Under the pieces are notes generated by a model, which had not been told where the DNA came from, did no database searches, and saw only the letters and a program-made list of their open reading frames with translations. From DAOSVX01 sp964440405 (GTDB taxonomy: Bacteria; Bacillota_I; Bacilli_A; RF39; UBA660), in assembly GCA_964440405.1 (NCBI GenBank), contig CAYTSB010000010.1:1-22433 (forward strand): DNA of 22,433 nucleotides, written 5' to 3'. Below are positions 1 through 8,545 of this stretch, piece by piece; within the stretch, counting starts at the first letter, position 1, and each line of letters begins with the position of its first letter. The translations under genes and the position numbers were made by a program.

Positions 1-1202
1 GTTTCAGTTGTTTTAGTGTAACATAATCCTTTTTCTTTATCTAAAATCATTGTTTTATCAGTGCATTCATATTCTTTAAATGTGCCTTTGACAGTCTTAT
101 AACAGAAGCCATCAGCATTTGGAGTAGCGTCTTTGTCTTCACAATATGAAGAGCCTGCTACTGTTTTGTTCTTATAACAAGCAAGAATGCCACTGTTATA
201 TTCACTTGTGTATCCGCTAGGACATTTTTGGCCACCAGGTATTTCTTTATAACAAGTTTTACCAACTTGATCCCAACCTGCATCACAACTTGGACATTTT
301 TCAATAATTTCTTTTGTTCTAGTATATTTTTTATATACAGGTAACAAAGTTGATCCACAAGTTCCACAAGTTTTAACAGATTCCATACCTACATATTCGC
401 ATTTTACTGTTGTTGAACTACTACAACTATTGTATTGTCCAACATATTTCCATGCAGTATATGATTCTTCAGTAGTACAAACTAATTGTTTAGATATTGT
501 TTCATATGTAGTTGTTCTTTCGTTAGTGTAATCTTTTCTAATAGTACTTGTTGTTTTAACTACTCCAGTTTTAACAACAGTATCGTCATAATAAACTTTT
601 TTAGCTGGAACCGGAGTTGAATTAATAGTTTTGTAACAGGTATCTTCATTTAAAGTATAACCGTCTCTACATGACTTAGTAGTATTTGTAGAAGTTTCTT
701 TTTTTCTAAATTGATATTGAGTTACTTTAATTTTCTCAATAGTCTTATCAGGTTTTTTTACTTCTTCTTCTTTACAATCATTATTGGTACATACATCATA
801 GCAACCAATAGTCTCTATGATATAATCAATATGATCATCACAAGATAATTGAACTTTTAATAAATATTCATCATCTTTAGTTCTGGTAATATCAATGTAA
901 CTATCAAATGTATCGCAACTGTTGCCATTTTTATCGGTTAGATTAACTAGCATTTTTTGATTTAACATTTCTTGAAGAGTCATAGTTTTAGATTCGCCAA
1001 TAGTTTTTGGTAATCTGTTTACAGTATAATAGCTTTTTGCTGCTTCTTTCATAGTTGTAATATTACTATTATAAATTGAATCGTTAAATGTATTGTTCTT
1101 TACTGGAAACAGCTTATATACTGCAAATATAATTAGAATAACTAATAATAATTTTAAAATAAAGCCTTTCCAATCAAAAGTATATTTTCTTTCTTCGTAC
1201 AT
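1..1202 (-). CDS. membrane-anchored Cys-rich modular surface protein (partial, C-terminus beyond left edge)
   Basis: The frame is open from the ATG at 1202 to the window edge (400 codons, no stop). The start is fixed by a strong AAAAAGGGGG site just upstream (plus-strand 1210-1219). The product has a short charged cytoplasmic head, one membrane segment at about residues 12-30, and an extracellular part. Residues about 45-130 contain a segment (MKEAAKSYYTVNRLP, then SYIDITR and LSCDDHIDYII) that I only know as a recurrent pattern in uncultured-Firmicute surface proteins. After residue 170 come at least five Cys modules, such as CRDGYTLNEDTCYK, CPSGYTSEYNSGILACYK and CTDKTMILDKEKGLCY, plus CGTCG and CPSC knuckles. 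It lies 15 bp behind the coiled-coil gene and is probably co-transcribed with it. The function is unknown; an extracellular disulfide-rich stalk or adhesin is a guess. Confidence 0.8.
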   Translation of the reverse strand, partial: MYEERKYTFDWKGFILKLLLVILIIFAVYKLFPVKNNTFNDSIYNSNITTMKEAAKSYYTVNRLPKTIGESKTMTLQEMLNQKMLVNLTDKNGNSCDTFDSYIDITRTKDDEYLLKVQLSCDDHIDYIIETIGCYDVCTNNDCKEEEVKKPDKTIEKIKVTQYQFRKKETSTNTTKSCRDGYTLNEDTCYKTINSTPVPAKKVYYDDTVVKTGVVKTTSTIRKDYTNERTTTYETISKQLVCTTEESYTAWKYVGQYNSCSSSTTVKCEYVGMESVKTCGTCGSTLLPVYKKYTRTKEIIEKCPSCDAGWDQVGKTCYKEIPGGQKCPSGYTSEYNSGILACYKNKTVAGSSYCEDKDATPNADGFCYKTVKGTFKEYECTDKTMILDKEKGLCYTKTTE

Positions 1203-1217
1203 CTTAATTCCCCCTTT

Positions 1218-2641
1218 TTAATTCCCTGGTTTTAATGTATATGTTTTGCCGTTATCTATTTCGATAATAACTAATCCATCTCTAGATTTTTCAATCCAGA
1301 ATAATGTATCAGCTGAGATTTGTGCACTATAATCTTCTTTTGCGTTTTTTTTGTCTTCACAATGGATAACAGGATACAAATCATTAACTACATCTCTAAT
1401 TGTGTTTTCATATCCTTTTATGTTTCCGTCTAGTGTATCGGCGATTACCAATGCATTAAGTGCATCTTTATGTAATAGCAATTTAATTATTGGTCCACAA
1501 TTATCAAATCCAGTTAATTGATGAATAATGCCATTAGAATCGGTAAAAACGTTGTCTCTATTTAAATAAAATACTTCACAAAATCTTACTAATTCAGCAG
1601 CAGTAGTTTTTAAATCTTTAATATTTTTAGAAGTTAATACTGCAAATGTTAATTTACTTTGTAAATCTAATGTTTCTAATCCTCTAATATCTTCAGGATC
1701 AAGTTCTTTTGCATTTTCAAATATTTCGATCCAATCATATTTTGTTAATTGATAATTTGTATCGCTATAGAAATTATACGCAACAGTAGCTTGAATATTA
1801 TACATAGCATTTGTTATATCATTTATATAATCATAAATTTCTTCGCTATTCATATCAGTAACTGAATATCCACGGAGAATATAAATTAATTTTAAAACAT
1901 CTTTTTCGTTATTTTCAAAACTTTCAACATCGTTGTTATTAGCGATTATGGTTTTATATAATGTATCAGCAATTTCTCTACATAATTTTTGTTCTTCTGC
2001 AGTAGGATCTACTGTCGCTGTAGGTGTAGCGGTAGGACTTGGTGCTTTATATGGTGTGGCAGTTGCTGTAGTTGTTGTTTTCGGAGNNNNNNNNNNNNNN
2101 NNNNNNNNNNNNNNNNNNNNNNNNNNNNNNNNNNNNNNNNNNNNNNNNNNNNNNNNNNNNNNNNNNNNNNNNNNNNNNNNNNNNNNTTGTATTCTATAAT
2201 TGCGTGTTCTAATTCTTGATTAACTTCTTCAGTAAGTTTTTCTTTAGCGTTAGCAAATCTTGCGCTTAAAGCTGCGATAGCTTGTGCTTTATCTTCCACA
2301 TCATTTAAATTAGTTCGGCTGTCTTTTAAATATTTAATTATATTTTGAATTTCATTTAATCTAATTTCAGTTGTATTTAAAACTTGAGATTTTAATGCCT
2401 CAAAAGTTTTAGCAGCATCAATTGTTTCAGCAGATGCTTCTCCTAATCTAATTGTATTTAATAATTGTTCATTAGAACTAATGTTGCCCAATTTAAAAAG
2501 CAAATCAGCCAATTCGTTTTCCAATTCATTAATTAAATCCATAACAACAGGCATTTTAGCTGTTTGTAATTCTTGGTTTTCCATTTTTAATCTAATTATT
2601 TCTGTTTGTAATTTTCTTATTTTATTTCCTAGTTCTATCAT
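1218..2641 (-). CDS. coiled-coil protein with Thr/Pro-rich linker, interrupted by assembly gap
   Basis: I read this as one gene across the N gap. The upstream part starts at the ATG at 2641 behind AAAAGGGGGA and gives 151 residues (MIELGNKIRKLQTEI...) rich in Leu/Glu/Lys heptads, a predicted coiled coil with no signal peptide. Below the gap the frame ending at 1218 is open right up to the Ns. It begins with a Thr/Pro/Ala stretch (PKTTTTATATPYKAP, PTATPTATVDPT) followed by a mostly helical 250-residue domain ending KTYTLKPGN. The Met at 1853 is internal, since the frame continues upstream without a stop. The two sides are in different frames only if the 100 Ns are counted literally, and 100 N is a standard filler for a gap of unknown size. 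The function is unknown. Both halves could instead be separate genes if the scaffold join is wrong. Confidence 0.75.
2087..2186. other. assembly gap (100 N)
   Basis: Exactly 100 unknown bases. The sequence on the left side is a repetitive Thr/Pro/Ala-coding tract (minus strand ACA/ACT/GCA codons), which is the probable cause of the break. The true length is unknown. Confidence 0.97.
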
Positions 2642-2798
2642 TTCAAAATCCCCCTTTTGTTTAATGATGCGCAATATTATAGCATAAAAGTATAAAAATG
2701 TCAAGTTTTGTCTACATTGCTTGTCATTTGTTTGAATGGTGAGTATAGTATCATAATAAAGTTTATTTGTCAAATATATTATTTAACACCAATTGTAA

Positions 2799-2828
2799 TT
2801 GAATATATCATATAAAAAGTGATATTAT
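2799..2828 (+). promoter_or_regulatory. candidate promoter for the DUF3048 gene
   Basis: TTGAAT (2799-2804), an 18-bp spacer and TATTAT (2823-2828) lie just before GGGAAG and the ATG at 2850. The implied leader is very short. The divergent surface operon starts at 2641, so the 208 bp between them must hold promoters for both directions. Confidence 0.4.
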
Positions 2829-2849
2829 TAAGTGGGAAGTGTTTAATTA

Positions 2850-3908
2850 ATGAAAAGTAAATTTGCTAAAACATTATTAATATTAATAATATTGGGTGGT
2901 ATTGGCTATATAGCATATTATAAAAAAATAATTGATTTTGACAGGATTATTGATAAATTCAAAAAAACTGAAATTATTGAGGAAACTGATAAAAATCAAG
3001 AAGTGGAAGAAAAAGAACTTAAGATAGTTGATTTGAAATCAGATACTAGGCCTTATGCAGTTGTTATTGACAATGTTGCTGGAGCTAGACCTCAAAGTGG
3101 ACTTCAAAAAGCTTATCTTGTTTATGAGATGACAGTTGAAGGAGGACTAACTAGGTTATTGGCTTTATTTAAAGACCCTGATATAAAAGCAATTGGGCCA
3201 ATTAGAAGTGCTCGACATTATTTTTTAGATTATGCTTTAGAAAATGATGCTATTTTTGTTCATCATGGTTGGAGTCCGCAAGCTCAAAGTGATATATCAT
3301 CATTAAAAATAAATAACCTTAATGGACTTGCCGATCCTTCTAATATGTTTTATCGTAATTCAAATAAAAAATCTCCTCATGACTCTTATACAAGCAGTGG
3401 CAAAATGATTACTGCTGCTACTAATAAAAAATATCGTTTAACCACAAAAAATAATCTACTTTTAGATTATAGTATTGATGCCTTGGATTTAGGTGATTAT
3501 AATAGTAGTGCTGATGCGAATGAAGTTACTATAACATATTCATCAAGTGTTAAAGTAAAATATAAATATGACGAAAAATTCAAAGTGTATTTAAGATTTA
3601 CTGGAACCAGTAAGCATATTGAAGAATTAACCAATGAACAACTAAAAGTTAAAAATATTATTATTGTTAAAGATGTAGATGTAAAAAACATAGCTGGTGA
3701 CAATAAGGGACGAGTTAATTTAAGTAATATAGGAAGTGGGGATGGATATTATATTAGCGAAGGTAAAGCTATTAAAATAACCTGGGAAAAGTCTTCACGT
3801 AGTAGTAAAACTATTTATAAAGATGAAAACGGTAAAAGTCTAAAAGTAAATGATGGCAATACTTTTATCCAAATTCAACCAACTGGTAAAGCTTTAAGTA
3901 TAATTTAA
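2850..3908 (+). CDS. DUF3048 (YerB-type) membrane-anchored extracytoplasmic protein
   Basis: 352 residues. One N-terminal membrane anchor (about residues 6-24) has no lipobox Cys, unlike the YerB lipoprotein of Bacillus subtilis. The DUF3048 core begins around residue 60 with the typical string RPYAVVIDNVAGARPQSG, then YEMTVEGGLTRLLALF, IGPIRSARHYFLDYA and VHHGWSPQ. The C-terminal DUF3048_C half ends in IQPTGKALSI. Domain order and length fit the family. The biochemical role of the family is not established; it acts outside the membrane. The gene is preceded by its own candidate promoter and is followed by a strong promoter for the next gene, so it is probably monocistronic. Confidence 0.85.
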   Translation: MKSKFAKTLLILIILGGIGYIAYYKKIIDFDRIIDKFKKTEIIEETDKNQEVEEKELKIVDLKSDTRPYAVVIDNVAGARPQSGLQKAYLVYEMTVEGGLTRLLALFKDPDIKAIGPIRSARHYFLDYALENDAIFVHHGWSPQAQSDISSLKINNLNGLADPSNMFYRNSNKKSPHDSYTSSGKMITAATNKKYRLTTKNNLLLDYSIDALDLGDYNSSADANEVTITYSSSVKVKYKYDEKFKVYLRFTGTSKHIEELTNEQLKVKNIIIVKDVDVKNIAGDNKGRVNLSNIGSGDGYYISEGKAIKITWEKSSRSSKTIYKDENGKSLKVNDGNTFIQIQPTGKALSII

Positions 3909-3929
3909 GAATTTTAAAAATATAATTAA

Positions 3930-3958
3930 TTGATAATAACGAAAAATTTTGTTATCAT
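3930..3958 (+). promoter_or_regulatory. promoter, TTGATA-17-TATCAT with extended -10
   Basis: The -35 TTGATA is at 3930-3935, the spacer is 17 bp, and TATCAT at 3953-3958 is preceded by TGT. It lies 25 bp before the start of the small membrane protein gene. The -10 also overlaps an imperfect dyad (ATAAC ... GTTAT). Confidence 0.65.
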
Positions 3959-3985
3959 TAAATAAAATAAGAAGGAGGATAAATG

Positions 3986-4324
3986 ATGGAAAAATTTAGT
4001 GAATTTCTAGTAAATAACTATATTTGGTTTTTAGTGGCAACCTTAATTTTATTATTCGCTCTAATTGGTTATATTGTTGATAGCAAAAAGAAAGATAAAG
4101 AAGATAAAGAAATAAAAGAAGTAAAGAAAAAAACAAAGGAAGAAGAAACAAAAGAAAGTATTAAAGATATGGGCTCAAAAACTTTAAATGATGTGGTTAA
4201 TAATAGCAATCCTGAAGTTAAAGAAGATATTCTAAAAGAATCAATTGAAAGTTATGATCAACCATTAATTGTAGAAGAAGAAAAGAAAGAAAGCGTATTT
4301 AATGATGAGAACAAGACTGACTAA
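3986..4324 (+). CDS. small single-pass membrane protein with long charged tail
   Basis: Two ATGs are in tandem (3983 and 3986). The GGAGG at 3974-3978 is 7 bp from the second, so I prefer 3986, giving 112 residues. There is one hydrophobic segment (about residues 12-31, WFLVATLILLFALIGYIV). The rest is a Lys/Glu-rich, low-complexity, probably cytoplasmic helix ending VFNDENKTD. I recognise no domain. A role as a membrane scaffold or adaptor would be a guess. The gene has its own promoter and a terminator whose stem begins inside the last codons, so it is a one-gene unit. Confidence 0.75.
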   Translation: MEKFSEFLVNNYIWFLVATLILLFALIGYIVDSKKKDKEDKEIKEVKKKTKEEETKESIKDMGSKTLNDVVNNSNPEVKEDILKESIESYDQPLIVEEEKKESVFNDENKTD

Positions 4325-4336
4325 TGTCTTGTTTTT
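4310..4336 (+). terminator. intrinsic terminator overlapping the gene's 3' end
   Basis: The stem AACAAGAC / GTCTTGTT (4310-4317 with 4326-4333) has an 8-nt loop containing the stop codon and is followed by a T run. Confidence 0.8.
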
Positions 4337-4388
4337 ATGTAAAATTAAAATTAAATATAGTATAAGAGTAGAAAAAAAAGTTAATATT

Positions 4389-4397
4389 TGATATAAT
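4389..4397 (+). promoter_or_regulatory. extended -10 promoter of cdaAR
   Basis: TGATATAAT is a perfect TGn-TATAAT. No good -35 is seen 16-18 bp upstream, as is usual for extended -10 promoters. The cdaA start is 28 bp downstream. Confidence 0.55.
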
Positions 4398-4424
4398 AAC
4401 AATTGTAAACGGAGAGTGTAATAT

Positions 4425-5240
4425 ATGACTTGGTCTTCAATTCTAAGTATAATAACTAAGATATTAGATATATCTATAGTTTGGATAATGTTTTATTATA
4501 TTTTTAAAAATTTAAAGAATAATGTTAAAATGGTTCTAATATTTAAAGGAATAGCTATTATTATCATTGTAAAATTTATTAGTAATATCTTAAATTTATA
4601 TACAATTGGTCTTTTACTAGAATATATAATTATGTGGGGGCCTTTAGCTTTAATAATTATTTTTCAGCCAGAGATTAGAAATGTTTTAGAATCTTTAGGC
4701 AGAAGTCAGCTTTTAGGTCGTCATAAAATTTTAACAGTTGATGAAAGAGAAAAAGTAGTTCACGATATAATGGAATCTATTGAGTTTTTTAAAAAGAATC
4801 GAATTGGTGCTTTAATAGTAATTGAAAGAGATATTTCTTTACATGAATATATCGAGGGAGCTACCAAAATATATGCTGATTTGAGTCCGGAATTGCTGGA
4901 ATCAATATTTTTTCCAAATAATCCGCTTCATGATGGTGGAGTAATAATTCAAGGAGATAGAATTACCTGCGCTGGATCAATATTCAAAACTAGCATGGAT
5001 CAATCAATTAGTAAAAGATTGGGAACAAGACATCGCGCAGCTTTAGGAGTTGCTGAAGAAACTGATGCTATTGCTTTAATTGTATCAGAGGAAACTGGCA
5101 GATTAAGCATTGCCTGTAATCGTGAACTTGCTTATAATTTATCAACTGAAGATTTTAAATTGATGCTAATTAATGAATTAAAACCGAAAGTTGAAATGTT
5201 TTATGATGCGGATGAAGAAGAGGATGGTGACTTGAAATGA
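4425..5240 (+). CDS. cdaA: diadenylate cyclase CdaA (c-di-AMP synthase)
   Basis: 271 residues. Three N-terminal membrane helices lie in residues 1-85, followed by the DisA_N cyclase domain (about 95-250). The enzyme joins two ATP into cyclic di-AMP at the membrane. Recognition strings are FQPEIRNVLESLGR after the last helix, NNPLHDGGVII (D170-G171-G172) and the GTRHRAALG block with R202-H203-R204 that contacts nucleotide and metal, then VSEETGRLSIA. The usual DGA motif reads DGG here. The GGAGAG site is at 4411-4416. The stop overlaps the start of cdaR by 4 bp (ATGA), so the pair is translationally coupled, as is normal for cdaA-cdaR in Bacillota. The usual third gene, glmM, is not present. 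Confidence 0.95.
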   Translation: MTWSSILSIITKILDISIVWIMFYYIFKNLKNNVKMVLIFKGIAIIIIVKFISNILNLYTIGLLLEYIIMWGPLALIIIFQPEIRNVLESLGRSQLLGRHKILTVDEREKVVHDIMESIEFFKKNRIGALIVIERDISLHEYIEGATKIYADLSPELLESIFFPNNPLHDGGVIIQGDRITCAGSIFKTSMDQSISKRLGTRHRAALGVAEETDAIALIVSEETGRLSIACNRELAYNLSTEDFKLMLINELKPKVEMFYDADEEEDGDLK

Positions 5241-6595
5241 AAAAAATTATGAGAATCCTGACTTTAATAGGTAAATTCATTTATAAAATCATTGACAAGA
5301 TAATAATCGTACCAATTAGCAGATTGGTTTATATAATTACCGAATACTTTAAAAATAACAGTGGTAAATTTGATAAAATTTTGAACCGCCCTGTAACTTT
5401 AATTTATATTTCTTTGTTTTTTGCGGTGGCAGTCTTCTTATTAGTAGATTTAAAAGTAATTAGTTTGGTTGAAACTGAAGCAGAGATATTACCGGGACAG
5501 GCAGTTAAAGCTATTTATAATGCTGAAGCTTATGTAGTTGAAGGCATTCCTGAAACAGTTGATATTACTTTGATTGGACGTAAAAGTGATTTATATCTGG
5601 CCAAACAACTAGGAGACCACGAAGTAATGTTAGATTTAACTGGATACAGTGTTGGTGAACATAAGGTTAAATTGACTTATAAGCAAACAATTGAAACTTT
5701 AGATTATAAACTGGACCCCTCATCAGTTTTAGTTGTTATTAGAGAAAAAATAAGCACCATAAAAAATGTGTCTTGTGATTTATTAAATCAGGATAAATTA
5801 GATCCAAAATTAAGTGTTAAAAATATTAGCTTAGAGCGTAGCGAAGTGGTTGTTAAAGGTTCAAAAGAAATGCTTGCTAAAGTAGCAACCGTTAAAGCTT
5901 TAGTTGATCTTAACAATACAGAATTAAAAAATAGCGGTAGCTATGAAATTGATTCTATACCTTTAGTTGCCTATGATGAAAATGGGAATGTTATTAATAA
6001 TGTTGAAATTGTTCCGGAAAAGGTAACAGTAACTATTGAATTAGAATCATATTCTGTTGAAGTTCCGATTAAAGTTTTAACTACTGGCGACTATACCGTC
6101 GGTTATGCAATCAGTTCAATTACTTCAAATGTTGCTAAAGTTAGAATATATGGTGATCAGTCAGTCATTTCAGATATTTCATATGTTCCAGTAACGATTG
6201 ATGTCACCGGATTAAAAACTAATAAAACTTTTAATGTTACAATATCTAAACCAGCTGGTGTTAGATATATAAGCGAAACCTCGGCTTCAGTTTCTGTAAC
6301 TGTTGACCAGGAAACTTCAAAAGAAATAAACGACATTACCATTAATAATAAACATTTAGGTGAAGGACTTAAAGTCAGTGCTAAAACCATGGCTGATGCC
6401 AGTATATCTGTCATAGTAAAAGGAGTCGAATCAGTCATTAAAAACTTTTCGGCTTCCGATATTCAAGCTTATGTCGATTTAACTGGTTATGAAGCGGGGA
6501 CTCACAGTGTTCCAATCATTTTAAAAGTAGACGATGTAAAAGTCCAAGTAGTGTCCACGGTAAAAACAATTGATGTAGTAATAACTAAAAAATAA
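5237..6595 (+). CDS. cdaR: CdaR, YbbR-domain regulator of CdaA
   Basis: 452 residues. A cytoplasmic head is followed by one membrane segment (about residues 53-73, TLIYISLFFAVAVFLLVDL) and an extracellular region of tandem YbbR-type beta repeats (about 80-450; recurring turns such as VMLDLTGYSVGEHKVKL, VPVTIDVTGLKTNKTF and AYVDLTGYEAGTHSVP). CdaR binds CdaA in the membrane and modulates c-di-AMP production. The ATGA overlap with cdaA and the size fit the family. The gene ends tail-to-tail with the DUF378 gene, with a two-way terminator between. Confidence 0.92.
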   Translation: MKKIMRILTLIGKFIYKIIDKIIIVPISRLVYIITEYFKNNSGKFDKILNRPVTLIYISLFFAVAVFLLVDLKVISLVETEAEILPGQAVKAIYNAEAYVVEGIPETVDITLIGRKSDLYLAKQLGDHEVMLDLTGYSVGEHKVKLTYKQTIETLDYKLDPSSVLVVIREKISTIKNVSCDLLNQDKLDPKLSVKNISLERSEVVVKGSKEMLAKVATVKALVDLNNTELKNSGSYEIDSIPLVAYDENGNVINNVEIVPEKVTVTIELESYSVEVPIKVLTTGDYTVGYAISSITSNVAKVRIYGDQSVISDISYVPVTIDVTGLKTNKTFNVTISKPAGVRYISETSASVSVTVDQETSKEINDITINNKHLGEGLKVSAKTMADASISVIVKGVESVIKNFSASDIQAYVDLTGYEAGTHSVPIILKVDDVKVQVVSTVKTIDVVITKK

Positions 6596-6620
6596 CGACT
6601 ACCTAGTCGTTATTCTTTTT
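6585..6620. terminator. bidirectional terminator between cdaR and the DUF378 gene
   Basis: The stem AATAACGAC / GTCGTTATT (6591-6599 with 6606-6614) has T runs on both sides (CTTTTT on plus, TTTTTT on minus). The stop codons of both convergent genes (6593-6595 plus; 6599-6601 minus) lie inside the hairpin. Confidence 0.85.
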
Positions 6621-6814
6621 GAATTAAATTCCATAAATAATGTGGATAAAGATATAATTGCTGAAATGCCAACTAAAACATAAATAATTCTAGTTAAAGC
6701 TGTTTCAATTCCGAAGATAGCTTCTACCAAATTAAAATCAGCAATACCTACTAAGGCCCAATTAATTCCACCAATTATTAATAAAACTAAAGCACATTTT
6801 TGTAAACCTTGCAT
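6599..6814 (-). CDS. DUF378 (YuzA-type) small two-helix membrane protein
   Basis: 71 residues from the ATG at 6814. An in-frame TTG at 6817 is less likely. The sequence has the family pattern: LQKCALVLLIIGGINWALVG, then a polar turn (DFNLVEAIFG), then LTRIIYVLVGISAIISL. Two membrane helices and length match DUF378. The molecular role of the family is unknown. The SD-like AGAGAG is about 8 bp upstream, and TATAAT on the minus strand (plus 6832-6837) is a candidate -10. The last codons (ITTR) are written by the shared terminator stem. Confidence 0.85.
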   Translation of the reverse strand: MQGLQKCALVLLIIGGINWALVGIADFNLVEAIFGIETALTRIIYVLVGISAIISLSTLFMEFNSKRITTR

Positions 6815-6917
6815 CAAATCACTCTCTTCTAATTATAGTATTAACCTATTTTATAAAATTATGTATGAATATTTATAAAAATTAATAAATATATTTAATT
6901 AGAAAAGGGGAATATAA

Positions 6918-7919
6918 ATGAAAAAAAATATTCTTTTATCACTAGTTTTAATTTTTACGATTTTTTTGGCGGGATGCGGTAAATTTGACAGTGATAAAGA
7001 ATTAAACAAATTTGTTAATAAAATAAACAAATTAAATTCATATTATTTAAAGGGGACAATGGAAATCAGCAACAATGAAGACATATATAATTATAAAACA
7101 GATGCGGCTTATAAGAAAGGTAATTATAAAATATCATTAATTAATACCACTAATGATCATGAACAAATAATACTTAAAAACAGTGACGGGGTTTATGTTG
7201 TTACACCATCTTTAAATAAAAGTTTTAAATTTCAAAGTGAATGGCCAGATAATAGTTCACAGGCATATGTTTTATCATCTTTAGCTAAAGATATAAAAAG
7301 CGATACAAACAAAATAATAGAGGAAACTAAAAACAACTATATAGTTAAAGTAAAAGTAAATTATCCTAATAATCCAAGTTTAGTTTATGAAAAAATTTAT
7401 TTTGATAAAGATATGGACTTAAAAATGGTTGAAGTTTATGATGAAAATGATTTAGTTAAAATGAAAGTTGTTTTTGATAAAATAGATTATCAGGCTATTA
7501 TTAAAGATGAAATATTTGAGTTGGAGACTTATATTGATGAGGAATGCTGTGAAGAATCATCTGGTTCAGGATTAATTGATAATATCATCTATCCACTTTA
7601 TATACCGGATGAAACCTATTTAAAAGAAAAAGAAACCATTAATACAGATACTGGTGAAAGAGTAATATTAACTTTTGCCGGACTTAAAAACTTTATTATA
7701 GTTGAAGAAACTATTGATGTTAGCGATGAATTTGAAATTATTCCAGTTTATGGAGAACCATTACTTTTAAATGAGAGTTATGGAGCAATTAGCGCTAATT
7801 CCTTGACCTGGCATAGCAGTGATGTTTCTTACTACCTATCAAGCAAAGATTTAACTACTAAAGAAATGCTAGAAATTGCGACATCATTAAATTCTAGTAC
7901 AATTACAGTTGGAAAGTAA
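6918..7919 (+). CDS. lipoprotein with LolA/MucB-like fold and DUF4367-like C-terminus
   Basis: 333 residues. The signal peptide has lipobox L17-A-G-C20, so Cys20 should be lipidated and the protein anchored outside the membrane. Residues 30-210 read like the LolA/RseB-fold lipoproteins of Firmicutes (GerS / YdcC type): LNSYYLKGTMEI, YKKGNYKISL, GVYVVTPSLNKSFKF, YEKIYFDKDMDLKMVEVYD. The last 110 residues (YPLYIPDETYL..., SLTWHSSDVSYYLSS) resemble DUF4367. It has a strong AAAAGGGGA site and ends in a good terminator. Known relatives act in sporulation or envelope processes, but nothing here ties this gene to sporulation. Confidence 0.7.
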   Translation: MKKNILLSLVLIFTIFLAGCGKFDSDKELNKFVNKINKLNSYYLKGTMEISNNEDIYNYKTDAAYKKGNYKISLINTTNDHEQIILKNSDGVYVVTPSLNKSFKFQSEWPDNSSQAYVLSSLAKDIKSDTNKIIEETKNNYIVKVKVNYPNNPSLVYEKIYFDKDMDLKMVEVYDENDLVKMKVVFDKIDYQAIIKDEIFELETYIDEECCEESSGSGLIDNIIYPLYIPDETYLKEKETINTDTGERVILTFAGLKNFIIVEETIDVSDEFEIIPVYGEPLLLNESYGAISANSLTWHSSDVSYYLSSKDLTTKEMLEIATSLNSSTITVGK

Positions 7920-7938
7920 AAATTACTTTCCTTTTTTT
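7911..7938 (+). terminator. intrinsic terminator of the lipoprotein gene
   Basis: The 9-bp stem GGAAAGTAA / TTACTTTCC has a 3-nt loop and seven T. The TAA stop codon is part of the stem. Confidence 0.9.
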
Positions 7939-7997
7939 CTATAAGATAAATAAAAAAGAAGAAATTCCTAATAATAATGAATATTAATACTAAATTA

Positions 7998-8025
7998 TTG
8001 TAAAAATAAAAAAACATGATATAAT
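7998..8025 (+). promoter_or_regulatory. promoter, TTGTAA-16-TATAAT with extended -10
   Basis: TTGTAA (7998-8003), then TGA-TATAAT (-10 at 8020-8025), 18 bp before the ATG at 8044. Confidence 0.6.
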
Positions 8026-8043
8026 AATTTACAGGTGATTTAG

Positions 8044-8514
8044 ATGAACAAAGAATCAACTGAAATGGTTGAAATAACAACATTTTTAAAAATCTTAATG
8101 ATTATTTTAATATTCTTTGGAGCAATTTTTATAATTACATCGAAATTTATTGTTAACAAAACAGCAACTACTCAACCAGAAACTAGTTATAATGAAATAA
8201 TTGGGTCAGCAATTTTAAAGCAAAATGAAAGTGAGTACTATGTTCTACTTTATAATTCAAAAGGAACATTAAAAGATTATTATAGTGAATTACGAGATAA
8301 ATATTTAAGCAGCACTACAACTGTTAAACTGTATTTTGTCGATTTAAATAATACTTTAAATAGTAAATTTATAACTACTGATAAATCCACTTTAAATGTT
8401 ACTGATATTACAAAATTAAAAGCGAATGACGGCACACTCCTAAGGATAAAGGATAATAAAATAAGTGATTATAAAGAAACTTATAAAGAAATTAAAAATA
8501 CTTTAGAACTTTAA
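8044..8514 (+). CDS. small anchored extracytoplasmic protein, unknown
   Basis: 156 residues, with AGGTGATT as the ribosome-binding site. One membrane segment spans about residues 14-36 (LKILMIILIFFGAIFIITSKFIV). The outer part alternates strands and helices (ESEYYVLLYNSKGTLKDYYSELRDKY, VKLYFVDLNNTLNSKF, GTLLRIKDNKISDYKETYKEI). That order resembles a thioredoxin-like fold, but there is no CxxC and no Cys at all, so it would be a redox-dead variant at most. It is a monocistronic unit with its own promoter and terminator. Confidence 0.65.
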   Translation: MNKESTEMVEITTFLKILMIILIFFGAIFIITSKFIVNKTATTQPETSYNEIIGSAILKQNESEYYVLLYNSKGTLKDYYSELRDKYLSSTTTVKLYFVDLNNTLNSKFITTDKSTLNVTDITKLKANDGTLLRIKDNKISDYKETYKEIKNTLEL

Positions 8515-8535
8515 TGTAATTATTAAAGTTTTTTT
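8507..8535 (+). terminator. intrinsic terminator
   Basis: The stem AACTTTAAT / ATTAAAGTT (8507-8515 with 8522-8530) is followed by T5. It starts inside the coding end and includes the stop. Confidence 0.8.
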
Positions 8536-8545
8536 ATTAAATCAA

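Noticed and set aside
158..367. Small minus-strand frame of 69 residues
   Set aside because: It lies wholly inside the longer Cys-rich gene in another frame and has no start signals.
1218..1853. Separate 211-residue gene starting at 1853
   Set aside because: The frame continues upstream of this Met without a stop up to the gap, and no ribosome-binding site precedes it.
2009..2773. Open frame running through the Ns and ending LRKQQLQQLPHHIK
   Set aside because: The tail after the gap is an artefact of reading 100 N literally; the neighbouring frame is open to 1218 and has a sensible protein. The real start is the ATG at 2641 with a ribosome-binding site.
8044..8514. Active thioredoxin-like protein
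   Set aside because: The strand/helix order is suggestive, but there is no Cys in the protein, so no redox function can be claimed.
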